Shown here: positions 52,379-63,302 of the stretch, one piece after another
How the letters are laid out: each line of letters begins with the position of its first letter
Position numbering within the stretch: the stretch's first letter is position 1
NCBI RefSeq assembly: GCF_900128945.1
Contig: NZ_FQUD01000001.1
Coordinates: 372,001 to 436,000 of the forward strand
DNA: 64,000 nucleotides
Direction: 5' to 3'
Source: Chryseobacterium sp. OV279
GTDB taxonomy: Bacteria > Bacteroidota > Bacteroidia > Flavobacteriales > Weeksellaceae
The notes under the pieces: model-generated
Seen by the model: the letters and a program-made list of their open reading frames with translations, nothing else
What the model was told of the DNA's origin: nothing
Database searches by the model: none
Position numbers and translations under genes: made by a program

Positions 52379-54271
52379 TTATTTTTCCAGTTGCTTATAG
52401 CTTCTCTGGATGAAATCTGTCAGGTCTTTTCCTTTCAGTAGATTCTGTGAAAGTTTCGCAAGATCAAGAGCGTATTTGATCAGCGTTTCTTTTTCCTCAG
52501 GATTTTCTGTCTTTAAAATCTGGCTGGAAAGTTCACTGTTTGAATTCACTACAAGATTGTACATTTCCGGGAAACCACCCATTCCGAACATTCCACCTCC
52601 GCCAGAGGCCTGCATTTCCTTCATTCTTCTCATGAATTCAGGTTGTGTGATGGTAAACGGAGCATCATTGCTGTCAAGATCTTCAAGCTGTACCGTGAAC
52701 TTAGCATCTTTTACGGCTTCTTCAACGTTCTTCTTCAATGATTCTTTTTCAGTCTCATTTAATTTAGAAATAACCGGCTCGTCTTTTTTGATCAGGTTGT
52801 TGATATGATCTGCATCCACTCTTGCAAATGAAATCTTCTCTTTTGAAGTTTCCAGTTTCTGGATCACGTGAGAGATCACAGGAGAATCTAATAACAGAAC
52901 ATCATAACCTTTATCATTAGCGGCTTGAATATAGCTGTGCTGCTCATCTGCGTTGGTTGCATAAAGAATCACTGTGTTGCCGTCTTTATCCGTATGAGCC
53001 GGCTGGATTTTTTCAATCAGTTCATTCCAAAGGAAATATTTCCCGTCAGTGGTAGGATACAGGGTGAATTTATCTGCTTTTTCCGCAAATTTTTCTTCGG
53101 TGATAATTCCGTATTCGATGACGATTTTAATATCATTCCATTTTTGCTCATAATCTTCACGGTTCTCATTGATCAGAGAGGCCATTTTATCAGCAACTTT
53201 CTTAGTGATGTAAGAAGAGATTTTCTTTACCGCACCATCTGCCTGAAGGTAAGAACGGGAAACGTTCAACGGGATATCCGGAGAATCGATTACTCCTCTT
53301 AAAAGCATCAGGAAATCAGGAACGATACCTTTTACTTCATCCGTAACAAATACCTGGTTCTGGTACAATTGAATTTTATCCTTATCAATATTTAAATTGT
53401 TGCTCAGTTTCGGGAAAAATAAAACCCCGGTAAGATTGAAAGGGTAGTCAACATTCAGGTGAATATTAAATAAAGGCTCCTCAAACTGCATGGGATACAA
53501 TTCATGGTAGAACTTCATATAATCTTCGTTGCTAAGCTCGCTTGGTGCGATGGTCCAAGCCGGTGCCGGGTTATTGATGATGTTGTCAACCTCTTCAGTT
53601 TCTGCTACAGCATCTTCAGGAGCGTCTTCCGGTAATGGAAGTGTATGTGTTTTTGTTCCGAACTTAATGGGAACAGGCATGAACTTATTATATTTTGAAA
53701 GCAGTTCACGGATTTTTGCTTCTTCTAAAAATTCTGTAGAATCTTCAGCGATGTGAAGAATGATTTCCGTTCCTCTGTCGGTTTTATCAGTGGTTTCTTC
53801 AAGGGTAAATTCCGGGCTTCCGTCACAGATCCATCTTACGGCAGATCCGTCTTTGTAAGATTTTGTAAGAATTTCTACTTTCTCTGCCACCATAAATGCA
53901 GAATAGAAACCAAGGCCGAAATGGCCGATGATTCCGGAGTCTTTTGCTGAATCTTTATATTTTTCAAGGAATTCTTCAGCCCCAGAAAAAGCCACCTGAT
54001 TGATGTATTTCTCAACCTCTTCAGCTGTCATCCCGATTCCCTGGTCAATGATGCGTAAGGTCTTTTGCTCTTTATCGATCTTAACTTCAATCTTCGGGTT
54101 TCCGTATTCCACTTTAGCCTCACCGATGCTTGTTAAATGCTTTAATTTTAAAGTAGCATCAGTTGCATTGGAGATCAGTTCTCTCAGGAATATTTCGTGG
54201 TCACTGTAAAGAAATTTTTTAATAAGCGGGAAAATGTTTTCCACAGATACATTAATATTTCCTTTAGTCAT
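52379..54271 (-). CDS. htpG: Molecular chaperone HtpG (bacterial Hsp90)
   Basis: A 630-residue Hsp90-family ATPase. The N-terminal GHKL ATP-binding domain has ELISNATDA (about 28-36), IIDQGIGMT (about 74-82) and GHFGLGFYSAFMVA (about 114-127). Middle and C-terminal dimerisation domains follow. The M-E-E-V-D tail of eukaryotic Hsp90 is absent, as expected. It has its own terminator; the upstream gap with tandem repeats separates it from recA. Confidence 0.97.
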   Translation of the reverse strand: MTKGNINVSVENIFPLIKKFLYSDHEIFLRELISNATDATLKLKHLTSIGEAKVEYGNPKIEVKIDKEQKTLRIIDQGIGMTAEEVEKYINQVAFSGAEEFLEKYKDSAKDSGIIGHFGLGFYSAFMVAEKVEILTKSYKDGSAVRWICDGSPEFTLEETTDKTDRGTEIILHIAEDSTEFLEEAKIRELLSKYNKFMPVPIKFGTKTHTLPLPEDAPEDAVAETEEVDNIINNPAPAWTIAPSELSNEDYMKFYHELYPMQFEEPLFNIHLNVDYPFNLTGVLFFPKLSNNLNIDKDKIQLYQNQVFVTDEVKGIVPDFLMLLRGVIDSPDIPLNVSRSYLQADGAVKKISSYITKKVADKMASLINENREDYEQKWNDIKIVIEYGIITEEKFAEKADKFTLYPTTDGKYFLWNELIEKIQPAHTDKDGNTVILYATNADEQHSYIQAANDKGYDVLLLDSPVISHVIQKLETSKEKISFARVDADHINNLIKKDEPVISKLNETEKESLKKNVEEAVKDAKFTVQLEDLDSNDAPFTITQPEFMRRMKEMQASGGGGMFGMGGFPEMYNLVVNSNSELSSQILKTENPEEKETLIKYALDLAKLSQNLLKGKDLTDFIQRSYKQLEK

Positions 54272-54354
54272 AATAATTTTTGTTTTAATTTCTTTTGAAT
54301 GCTCAAAAAAAATACCGATTTGAAGAAAGTGACAGAATGACAGAAGTCGTGGGT

Positions 54355-54442
54355 GATTAAAAGATTAAAAGATTAAAAGATTAAAAGATTAAAAGATTAA
54401 AAGATTAAAAGATTAAAAGATTAAAAGATTAAAAGATTAAAA
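54355..54442 (+). repeat. Tandem repeat, 11 copies of GATTAAAA
   Basis: Eleven perfect 8-base units in a row, 83 bases upstream of the htpG start. There is no spacer diversity, so it is a microsatellite-like array, not CRISPR. Copy number is likely to vary by slippage. Confidence 0.97.
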
Positions 54443-54454
54443 GAACCTTGTTAA

Positions 54455-54520
54455 AATTCAATAGTGGGCTTCAGCCCGCTTACCCGAAAAATAAATAACA
54501 CGCACCGACTTTAGTTCAAA
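54455..54520. repeat. Two-hairpin intergenic repeat, degenerate copy C1
   Basis: Starts ATTCAATAG. Hairpin 1: AGTGGG (54463-54468), CTTCAG, CCCGCT (54475-54480), pairing kept through one G-T pair. Hairpin 2 is decayed (GACTTTAGTTC). Confidence 0.75.
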
Positions 54521-54530
54521 CGTATTAAAA

Positions 54531-54598
54531 TTCAATAGGAGCGGGCTTTAGCCCGCTTACAAAATATACATAAAGCCATATTGGCTTTAGCCAAAACC
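54531..54598. repeat. Two-hairpin intergenic repeat, copy C2
   Basis: Hairpin 1: AGCGGG (54540-54545), CTTTAG, CCCGCT (54552-54557). Hairpin 2: TTGGC, TTTA, GCCAA (54581-54594). It follows C1 directly, giving a head-to-tail pair between recA and htpG. Confidence 0.87.
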
Positions 54599-54612
54599 TA
54601 AATAATAAGTAC

Positions 54613-54640
54613 AAAAAAAGACAGCCCAAAAGCTGTCTTT
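54613..54640 (-). terminator. Intrinsic terminator of recA
   Basis: On the minus strand AAAGACAGC, loop TTTTGG, GCTGTCTTT form a 9-pair stem followed by a T-run. Confidence 0.93.
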
Positions 54641-54661
54641 AATATTGTCCGTAGATAGAAC

Positions 54662-55666
54662 CTATTTTTTATTTTTCAGTTCCTCTTTGATTTTATTTTC
54701 CAACTCCTCAGCAAGCTCAGGGTTGTCTTTCAATACATCTTTTACGGCATCACGTCCCTGACCTAATTTAGTTTCTTCATAGCTGAACCAAGAACCGCTT
54801 TTCTTTACGATTCCCTGTTCTACAGCCTGATCCAGGATTTCTCCTGTTTTAGAAACTCCTTCACCGTACATAATGTCGAATTCAGCCTGTTTGAAAGGTG
54901 GAGCTACTTTGTTTTTCACAATTTTCACTTTCACACGGCTTCCTACTGCTTCATCACCGTTTTTAATCGGGGCACTTGCTTTTCTGATATCTACTCTTAC
55001 AGAAGCGTAGAATTTCAAGGCGTTACCACCTGTAGTTGTTTCAGGGTTTCCGAACATAACACCGATTTTCTCTCTCAACTGGTTGATGAAAATTACGGTA
55101 CATTTTGTTCTTGAAATCGTAGCGGTCAGTTTTCTTAATGCCTGAGACATTAATCTTGCATGAAGACCCATTTTAGAATCTCCCATTTCTCCTTCAATTT
55201 CTGCTTTTGGAGTAAGTGCTGCTACCGAGTCAATAACTACGATATCAATAGCTCCCGAACGGATCAGGTTGTCAGCAATTTCCAATGCCTGCTCCCCGTT
55301 GTCCGGCTGAGAAATAATTAAGTTTTCAAGATCAATCCCCAGTTTTCCTGCATAACCTCTGTCGAAAGCGTGCTCTGCATCAATGAATGCTGCAATTCCA
55401 CCTGCTTTTTGAGCTTCTGCAATAGCGTGAAGGGTTAAAGTGGTTTTACCTGAAGATTCTGGTCCGTAGATTTCGATAATTCTTCCTCTAGGATATCCGC
55501 CTACTCCAAGAGCAATGTCTAATCCTAAAGATCCGGAAGGAATCACTTCGATGGTCGTATCAATAGTACTGTCACCTAATGTCATTACAGTTCCTTTTCC
55601 GTATGTTTTATCTAGCTTATCAAGCACCAATGCAAGTGCTTTTTTCTTATCGTCTATGTTGCTCAT
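54662..55666 (-). CDS. recA: Recombinase RecA
   Basis: A 334-residue DNA-dependent ATPase for homologous recombination and SOS induction. It has Walker A GPESSGKT (68-75), Walker B-type [10 protein letters not shown] (about 140), and the family block [28 protein letters not shown]. The lysine-rich acidic tail is typical but short. A likely -7 element is TACTTTTG (minus strand, 55694-55687). No obvious SOS box was recognised in the upstream region. Confidence 0.98.
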   Translation of the reverse strand: MSNIDDKKKALALVLDKLDKTYGKGTVMTLGDSTIDTTIEVIPSGSLGLDIALGVGGYPRGRIIEIYGPESSGKTTLTLHAIAEAQKAGGIAAFIDAEHAFDRGYAGKLGIDLENLIISQPDNGEQALEIADNLIRSGAIDIVVIDSVAALTPKAEIEGEMGDSKMGLHARLMSQALRKLTATISRTKCTVIFINQLREKIGVMFGNPETTTGGNALKFYASVRVDIRKASAPIKNGDEAVGSRVKVKIVKNKVAPPFKQAEFDIMYGEGVSKTGEILDQAVEQGIVKKSGSWFSYEETKLGQGRDAVKDVLKDNPELAEELENKIKEELKNKK

Positions 55667-55686
55667 CTGTTGTTAAAATAATTTTT

Positions 55687-55694
55687 CAAAAGTA
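55687..55694 (-). promoter_or_regulatory. Bacteroidota -7 element upstream of recA
   Basis: The minus strand reads TACTTTTG, matching TAnnTTTG, about 21 bases before the start. Confidence 0.55.
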
Positions 55695-55870
55695 CATAAT
55701 TTAAACATCAAAAGCTAATATTATTTAGGTCAGAAATCTGTTTTTAGAGTTAAAAAATAATAAAATAGAGAGGCTGATATCGTTCATTACGAACAGGATG
55801 CAGCGTTTTATGATTCAAAACATAAAAAAATAATTTTTACCTTTTAATGTATGGCCTGTTCAGGGCTTTT

Positions 55871-57067
55871 TTAGTGGAAATTTGAGTTTTTTGTAATGCT
55901 CAGATAGTCTTCCAGTACTTTCATCTGGTCTTTGTTCCCTTTTTTTATTCTGGCATCTCTGCTTACAATCTTATCATAAATTTTGTTGATCATAATTTTG
56001 GTTTTGGGAAACAGGTTTCTGTTCGGGACATCCGGAATCTGTAGTCTTTTGCAGACTTCATCATCCAGAAGAAACCAGGTGCAGCAGATGTGAAGGTATC
56101 TCAAATTCTTTCTTTGAAATTTAAACTTTAAAATAGGATTTTCCAACGATTCATTCAGTAAAGAATGAGCTAGCAGAATAGAGTCTTTATCGGAGGGAGG
56201 TTGTACAGAAGTCCACAGATAGAAATATTCCGTTGCCTGTTTTTTACTGTCGGGAAGAAGCTCTTCCGGAATTCCCAATAAATATCCCACGTATTTCCAA
56301 AGATGAAAAATTCCTTTCTCTTCTTCTTCCGTAAAAGTATTTCCCAGTTTCTGAAGACTGTGGAGAAAAACAAGACTGAAACCGATATACGTCGCCATCA
56401 TATCCCATGAATTGATGGGTTCACCCCAATTTTCAGTATCCCATTGCTGATAATGCTTCTTGATGGAAAGTCTGGCGTAAGAATGGATCAGACGGGTTTT
56501 TATCGCGAATTCATAGCCTTTTGCATGAAGTTCCAGGGCATCATAACGGGTCGCATTGACCCAGAAATCCAGGGTTTCGGAAAGACGTTTTACTGCCCCT
56601 TTTTTCAAAGCTTCTGTAGCAGTAAGGGGTTTGTTGAGGTAAGCATAATCATAACCTCCCATCAGACAGTAATCCCTTAACGAAATGAGCGAATCGATGT
56701 TGCCACGCATGCAAAGCTCTGCGCCGCTTTTTAACAGGCTGTAATCAAGCCATTCGGGAATATGTTGGGTCTGGGTGAAAAGCTTCTTCACACTTTCAGG
56801 AACATCATCTGTTTCGGAGACCCCGTTTCGGATATAATTTTCAATTTCTCTGGAGGCTTCGTGAAATTTTTTAGTAAAATAAACATCTTTCACCACCTCA
56901 TCACCGATTTCATCCACATGATAAAAATGGGCGGAAAATCTGTCGAAGTCCTTAAAACTTACTTCTGCTCCGGAAAAATCAAGAAGTTGTTTTCCGTTGC
57001 CTTTTTCCCAAAAATCTTTAAAGTGGGGAGAATCTTTAAAACGCGGCTGAATAGTCATTCTTTCCAT
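55871..57067 (-). CDS. MpaB/Lcp-like oxygenase-domain protein (DUF2236 family)
   Basis: A 398-residue alpha-helical protein with features of the MpaB / latex-clearing-protein superfamily: K-T-R-L-I-H-S-Y-A-R (about 190-199) carrying the proposed heme-ligand His and nearby Arg, and WGEPINSWDMMATYIGFSLVFLHSL a little later. Characterised members are heme b oxygenases (rubber cleavage) or a putative UstYa-like fungal enzyme. There is no signal peptide, so it is probably cytosolic. Substrate unknown. Confidence 0.8.
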   Translation of the reverse strand: MERMTIQPRFKDSPHFKDFWEKGNGKQLLDFSGAEVSFKDFDRFSAHFYHVDEIGDEVVKDVYFTKKFHEASREIENYIRNGVSETDDVPESVKKLFTQTQHIPEWLDYSLLKSGAELCMRGNIDSLISLRDYCLMGGYDYAYLNKPLTATEALKKGAVKRLSETLDFWVNATRYDALELHAKGYEFAIKTRLIHSYARLSIKKHYQQWDTENWGEPINSWDMMATYIGFSLVFLHSLQKLGNTFTEEEEKGIFHLWKYVGYLLGIPEELLPDSKKQATEYFYLWTSVQPPSDKDSILLAHSLLNESLENPILKFKFQRKNLRYLHICCTWFLLDDEVCKRLQIPDVPNRNLFPKTKIMINKIYDKIVSRDARIKKGNKDQMKVLEDYLSITKNSNFH

Positions 57068-57154
57068 TGTATATAAAAATACAAGTTTTGCACCGAAATA
57101 CCCTGGTGAGATTTATCAGTGTTAGATTATGTTGGATATTGAATGTTGAAAATA

Positions 57155-57928
57155 TCAGATAAGCCCTCGCTCAAAGGCCTTTTTCACGAGTTCCTTGCAG
57201 TTTCTGGAATCTGTTTTTCTTAAAATATTTTTTCTGTGGGTGCGTACTGTATGTTCGGAAAGGATCAATGCCTGCGCTATTTCAGGTCCGGAATAACCTT
57301 TGGTGATCAAAGCCAGGATTTCCATTTCCCTTTTCGTTAAATGCTCTGAAAACTGCTCAGGCTTGGAAAAACAATCCAGTTTCACCTGGTGGAAATCATT
57401 TCTTGGACCTATCCCGGAAATCAGGACGGTATACGGATTTTCTTTTGTGATGTGATGAATGTTGGTATGGATATTTATGGCCTGTACAGGAATACCGGTC
57501 TCGTCTTCCATTGTGATAACAGACTGGTGATGAAATAGTTCATAATTTCCTTCCGCTGTTTTCATTCTGAAGCAGTAGCTACACTTGATGTAAAGCTGGT
57601 GTTCCAGGCCGATCTCTGTCATTTTATCAATGAGGGTCTGTTCGGCTTTCATGACAAATTCAATGTCATCAGGATGGGTCAGGTCGATGACTTCTTTTAA
57701 ATTTTCGGGATATTCAGGGAGACCATGAAGCTTGAGAATGTTTTCATGATGGTGCGAAAGCGTACTGTTGGTAAGATTCAGAGCGTAATAATAAAACTCG
57801 CCGATCGCAAACATCTCGCCGATGATACGTTCCACCGGAGGTCTATTCAGGATTTCTCTGTCTCTTCTCACACCCGGGTAGGTATCCCAGACTTCAAGCA
57901 GAGGATGTTTTTTTTCTGAATTCCCCAT
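57155..57928 (-). CDS. LuxR-type regulator with PAS-like sensory domain
   Basis: A 257-residue protein. The N-terminal about 180 residues look like a PAS-like sensor region (LHGLPEYPENLKEVIDLTHPDD, then YKxSYCFRMKTAEG-type strands). A C-terminal LuxR HTH follows (about 193-257: LTKREMEILALITKGYSGPE, then LSEHTVRTHRKNILRKT). The combination is common in Chryseobacterium. No cognate kinase is adjacent and no receiver domain is visible. Confidence 0.88.
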   Translation of the reverse strand: MGNSEKKHPLLEVWDTYPGVRRDREILNRPPVERIIGEMFAIGEFYYYALNLTNSTLSHHHENILKLHGLPEYPENLKEVIDLTHPDDIEFVMKAEQTLIDKMTEIGLEHQLYIKCSYCFRMKTAEGNYELFHHQSVITMEDETGIPVQAINIHTNIHHITKENPYTVLISGIGPRNDFHQVKLDCFSKPEQFSEHLTKREMEILALITKGYSGPEIAQALILSEHTVRTHRKNILRKTDSRNCKELVKKAFERGLI

Positions 57929-58226
57929 GAATAAATAGTTTTACGCTAAAATAACTAAAAAACTTACAAAATACCACAAAAGGGGGATTTTTTTACACTG
58001 ATAAAATGATAAACTTTGTACTAGCTAATAACCATGGCGACTCAATTTCTACTATCCCGTTTTGTTTTGTGATTTATTTTTTCCATAATTTATTGTAATT
58101 AGGAAAATGTTGAGCATAGCAAACTTGACGAACCGTCTTCAGGGCGGCTTTATTTGAAACGATAATGAATGTTATAAAATCAGTTTACTCTTTTCTTTTT
58201 AGTTGTTTGAAAATGATAAACTAATG
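57929..58226. other. Intergenic stretch upstream of an orphan plus-strand terminator
   Basis: No protein gene. A promoter-like TAAACTTTG sits at 58010-58018. A weak hairpin CCGTC-TTCAG-GGCGG follows at 58132-58146, and a strong terminator begins at 58227. The arrangement could produce a plus-strand RNA of about 200 bases. See findings. Confidence 0.35.
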
Positions 58227-58258
58227 GCCTCTCGTTGCTGGAGAGGCTTTTTCTTTTT
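58227..58258 (+). terminator. Orphan intrinsic terminator
   Basis: GCCTCTC (58227-58233), loop GTTGCTG, GAGAGGC (58241-58247), then TTTTTCTTTTT. No plus-strand gene lies upstream within several kilobases, which is why it is notable. Confidence 0.85.
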
Positions 58259-58660
58259 ATTACCAACAGATTTCTTCAATATTCCGGCTCAGTCTAAAAC
58301 TTTGAGAACCTTACAGACTATCTAATTTTTTAAAACAATTTTTAACATTAAGAAATTAAGATCTTAAAAGATGAGGTGCTTAAAGAACTTAAAAAAATCA
58401 ATTTATTGATTTCTTCATTCATAATAATAAACGTAATGCTTAAATCCTTAATGTTTTAAATTAAGAAATAAACTAAAATTTATTGAGGTTAAGAAAATTA
58501 AGATTATTTGTAGGTTTTATTGTATTTATTTGCTCTCTAAGTTTTGAAATAGAGCCAATATTCCCACATTTTAAAATCACCCGAACGGGTACTTTACTTG
58601 TATTCATGGAATTCCAAACTTTGTAGAAAACTAATAGCCATGAAAGCATAGTTATAACAA
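58259..58660. other. AT-rich intergenic region before gap
   Basis: Runs of A and T, a small palindrome AATCAAT-TT-ATTGATT (58396-58411), and TTAAGATCTTAA-type repeats. A 66-codon minus-strand frame begins inside the gap terminator hairpin and is not credible. No gene seen. Confidence 0.5.
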
Positions 58661-58687
58661 AAAACCTTCCCATCGGGAAGGTTTTTA
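58661..58687 (-). terminator. Terminator of the pfkA-gap operon
   Basis: CCTTCCC (58665-58671), ATC, GGGAAGG (58675-58681), with flanking A-run and T-run on both sides, so it can work in both directions. Confidence 0.9.
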
Positions 58688-58715
58688 TTATGTATTGCTA
58701 ATTGCTCATTACTGA

Positions 58716-60738
<2,023 letters not shown>

Positions 60739-60758
60739 CTAGTAAAAAATTTCGAACA

Positions 60759-60766
60759 CAAATTTA
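60759..60766 (-). promoter_or_regulatory. Bacteroidota -7 element upstream of pfkA
   Basis: The minus strand reads TAAATTTG, a match to TAnnTTTG, about 21 bases before the start codon. Confidence 0.6.
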
Positions 60767-60821
60767 CAAAAACAAGTTCAGATAATGGCAGTAAGTTGAG
60801 AAGAGTTTTGAATATAAATAA

Positions 60822-61694
60822 TTAAAAGCTTCTAAAATTTGTAGGTTTAAAAAAATACCTCGCCGTTTTCGTTTCTGCAGCATTTACATCAAGACTGTAC
60901 CATGGCGAAATATTTTTCTCAAAAGGATTGGAAAGTGCATGAATAGATTGCGCCGGAGTGAATCCCTGACTTAATAAAAATAACTTGTTCCCTTCTTTAT
61001 TCTGACATACTCCGGAAATAAAAACAATATGTCCCGGACTTCCCGCTGTGATCAGGATATCACCGGTTTTGAGATCTGAAGTTGTAGTGACAGGTTTTGT
61101 TTCCTTATTTAAAGATATGGTTCCTGCATAATTGAAGATCAGATCCAGATATTTTCTGAAATTGGGATAGGAATCATCAAAGCCTGCTGTTTTTCTGAAA
61201 GTGACATTATTCCCACTGACAAAGGCGCGGATGCCGTTTTTATAGTCATTCCAGGAAACCAGATCACCACTTGTAAAATGAAATTTGATCTCGTCAAACT
61301 TTTTGGCTTTGTATAAATATTCAGCTCTCAGGCGGATGGCGGCATCAGCGCACTGTTGAAGGTCCTTATTCCCCGTGTCAATATCAAATACAGCTTCATG
61401 AAGATCCTGTGTTTCGATGGGAGTTCCATCATATCTCAAGATCTGGCTGCCATAAGGTTTTAGCTTAAAGTTTTCAAGGAAATATCCAAAAGAATCAGGT
61501 TGTTCTTCAATCCAGGTATAGCCTTTGGGAGGAGAGAATCTCTCTCTTATTGTATTTTTATCTTTATGAATGGAAACGGAGTTTTCCGGAGCCAAACCTT
61601 CTGTAATACTGGTTTTGCTGCCTGATATGGCTTTGTCATTGCTGCACGCTGCTGTCATTATTGCAACTGTGAGAATGGAAATAGTTTTTTTCAT
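60822..61694 (-). CDS. DUF4846 family lipoprotein
   Basis: A 290-residue lipoprotein with a signal peptide ending M-T-A-A-C and the Cys near residue 17, then S-N-D. The DUF4846 core includes YDGTPIETQDLHEAVFDID, QQCADAAIRLRAEYL, FTSGDLVSWNDYKNG, and TGDILITAGSPGHIVF. The Asp-Cys- and His-containing patterns suggest a hydrolase-like fold, but no function is established. An in-frame ATG five codons upstream (61709) was rejected because the lipoprotein signal starts at the second Met. Confidence 0.88.
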   Translation of the reverse strand: MKKTISILTVAIMTAACSNDKAISGSKTSITEGLAPENSVSIHKDKNTIRERFSPPKGYTWIEEQPDSFGYFLENFKLKPYGSQILRYDGTPIETQDLHEAVFDIDTGNKDLQQCADAAIRLRAEYLYKAKKFDEIKFHFTSGDLVSWNDYKNGIRAFVSGNNVTFRKTAGFDDSYPNFRKYLDLIFNYAGTISLNKETKPVTTTSDLKTGDILITAGSPGHIVFISGVCQNKEGNKLFLLSQGFTPAQSIHALSNPFEKNISPWYSLDVNAAETKTARYFFKPTNFRSF

Positions 61695-61806
61695 GTGGTT
61701 TTTCTTCAATTACAAATATCATGGATTTTTGAACATGAAGTGAATTTTTTTAACCACTGATGGCATGAATTTGTAAAGGTGCTTGTGTTTTAGGATTAAT
61801 TTTTTT

Positions 61807-61843
61807 AACCACAGATTGCACAGATTTACACAGATGTTTGAGG
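61807..61843 (+). repeat. Dispersed ACAGATT-type repeat, copy 1
   Basis: AACCACAGATTGCACAGATT followed by TACACAGATGTTTG. The same type of sequence occurs at 61978. It is a low-complexity repeat family common in flavobacterial intergenic DNA. The rest of this gap (61695-62060) shows no gene. Confidence 0.7.
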
Positions 61844-61977
61844 ATATTTTTATGGTATTATAAAAATCGTTGATTTTTTACAAACTTAAGTGAACTTTTT
61901 TGCAGTAAGATTTTAAGCTTTAAATAAACTTAAGTGTTTCAAAAAACTTTTGAGTCTTTTGTGGTTGGTATTTTTCC

Positions 61978-62019
61978 TACAGAATACACGGATTGTACAG
62001 ATGTATACAGATGTTTGCG
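61978..62019 (+). repeat. Dispersed ACAGATT-type repeat, copy 2
   Basis: TACAGAATACACGGATTGTA followed by CAGATGTATACAGATGTTTG; related to copy 1 with substitutions. Confidence 0.65.
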
Positions 62020-62060
62020 TTTTATCTGCGTTTTCTGTTTAATCTGCGTGAGTAAAAACA

Positions 62061-62402
62061 TTAAACATTCTCATTTTCAGGGATTAAAAGTTTTCCCCAA
62101 TCGTTCAGCTGCCAAAGGATTTCTACCAGTTTTCCGCCAAGTTCTGTTAGGGTATATTCAACGCGGGGAGGTAATTCATTAAACGAGTGTTTAACCAAAA
62201 TGCCATCTTCCACCATCTCATTCAGCTGCTGATTCAAAACTCTGCGGTCTACCTTAGCAATTCCCCGGAGAAATTCACTCGGACGTTTTTTCCCTTCATT
62301 GATCTGCCAGACGATCGGAATTTTCCATTTTCCACTGATGGTATTAACGGCAACTTCCAACGGACAGATTTTATTTTCTTTAGCTTTCTCCTTTGTTTTC
62401 AT
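62061..62402 (-). CDS. HxlR-family winged-helix regulator
   Basis: A 113-residue MarR-like regulator starting M-K-T-K-E-K. It has the family hallmarks C-P-L-E-V-A-V-N-T-I-S-G-K-W-K (with the conserved redox-type Cys near residue 12), then RPSEFLRGIAKVDRRVLNQQL and ELPPRVEYTLTELG. HxlR proteins often sense thiol stress or aldehydes and repress a divergent gene. The divergent neighbour is the HEAT-repeat protein. A 20-residue longer frame was rejected since the family starts near this Met. Confidence 0.9.
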   Translation of the reverse strand: MKTKEKAKENKICPLEVAVNTISGKWKIPIVWQINEGKKRPSEFLRGIAKVDRRVLNQQLNEMVEDGILVKHSFNELPPRVEYTLTELGGKLVEILWQLNDWGKLLIPENENV

Positions 62403-62412
62403 AAAATTGACT

Positions 62413-62435
62413 TTTTTATCCCTATGGGTGAAAAA
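62413..62435. promoter_or_regulatory. Candidate HxlR operator palindrome
   Basis: TTTTTATCCC (62413-62422), TAT, GGGTGAAAAA (62426-62435): imperfect palindrome with 8 of 10 arm bases matching, 11 bases upstream of the HxlR start and in the divergent gap with the HEAT-repeat gene. Confidence 0.45.
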
Positions 62436-62498
62436 TATGCGCTGTTGCCCATCTTGATTCACTTTCGGACTTTTGTAAAGTTAATCATTAATAGAATC

Positions 62499-63299
62499 AT
62501 GACCGAAAAACGAAAAGGCGCCCGCTCTATAAAAGATATTCCGAAAGATATCCTCGAACAGCTGAACCGGGGTGATATCGAAAGTGTAAACCTTACAGAA
62601 TGGCTGGCGGTAGATCAAAGACTGTTGCTGGAAAATTTGCTTCAGCAGAATCACCGTACAGAATATTTGAAGCCTATTATAGAACATGTAGATCAGCTGA
62701 AAAAACAAACCGTCAATACCATTAATGAAACCATCGGAATAGGTTTGCTCAATCTGGCTGCTCAAAATAATGACGATGATTTTCTTCTCAAACTTTCAGC
62801 CCATCCGGCAGATCTCGTACGTTGCTGGGCTGCCTATACCATTGGAAGAAACAATACTTTAAAAATTAAAGAAAAATTAGACAGGATTCAGTCATTTGCT
62901 TCTGATTCTCATTTTGGAGTGAGGGAAATCTGCTGGATGGCGGTGCGTCCGGATATCTCCAGAAATCTTGATGAAAGCTTATCTGTTTTATCCGAATGGA
63001 CGAGGCATGATAATGAGAATGTGAGACGTTTTGCCAGCGAATCTACAAGGCCCAGAGGAGTTTGGTGCGAGCATATCAGTGCTTTAAAGCAAAATCCCGG
63101 GCTAGGACTGGAAATTCTCGAACCTTTACGGTCAGATTTCTCAAGATATGTGCAGGATAGTGTGGGGAACTGGCTAAATGATGCCAGCAAATCACAACCT
63201 GAGTTTGTCATAGAAATCTGCGATGAATGGCTTCGGGAAAGTCCGACGAAAGAAACGCAGTATATCGTAAAAAAAGCTTTGCGAACCCTTAAAAAGTAA
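62499..63299 (+). CDS. HEAT-repeat protein (DNA alkylation repair-like)
   Basis: A 266-residue all-alpha protein beginning M-T-E-K-R-K-G-A-R-S. HEAT-like motifs are visible, such as DLVRCWAAYTIGRNNTLKIK, REICWMAVRPDIS and RRFASESTRPRGVWCEHI. The last resembles the AlkD-type alkylpurine glycosylase fold (SDR-R-P-R/W pattern), so a DNA-binding or base-excision role is possible but not proven. The upstream ATG at 62187 was rejected because it would run through the HxlR gene region. It is divergent from hxlR. Confidence 0.82.
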   Translation: MTEKRKGARSIKDIPKDILEQLNRGDIESVNLTEWLAVDQRLLLENLLQQNHRTEYLKPIIEHVDQLKKQTVNTINETIGIGLLNLAAQNNDDDFLLKLSAHPADLVRCWAAYTIGRNNTLKIKEKLDRIQSFASDSHFGVREICWMAVRPDISRNLDESLSVLSEWTRHDNENVRRFASESTRPRGVWCEHISALKQNPGLGLEILEPLRSDFSRYVQDSVGNWLNDASKSQPEFVIEICDEWLRESPTKETQYIVKKALRTLKK

Positions 63300-63302
63300 G
63301 AC

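Noticed and set aside
54355..54442. Possible CRISPR array
   Set aside because: Units are identical 8-mers without spacers and no cas gene is present.
58473..58673. 66-codon minus-strand frame
   Set aside because: Its start lies inside the gap terminator hairpin and the sequence is low-complexity AT-rich DNA.
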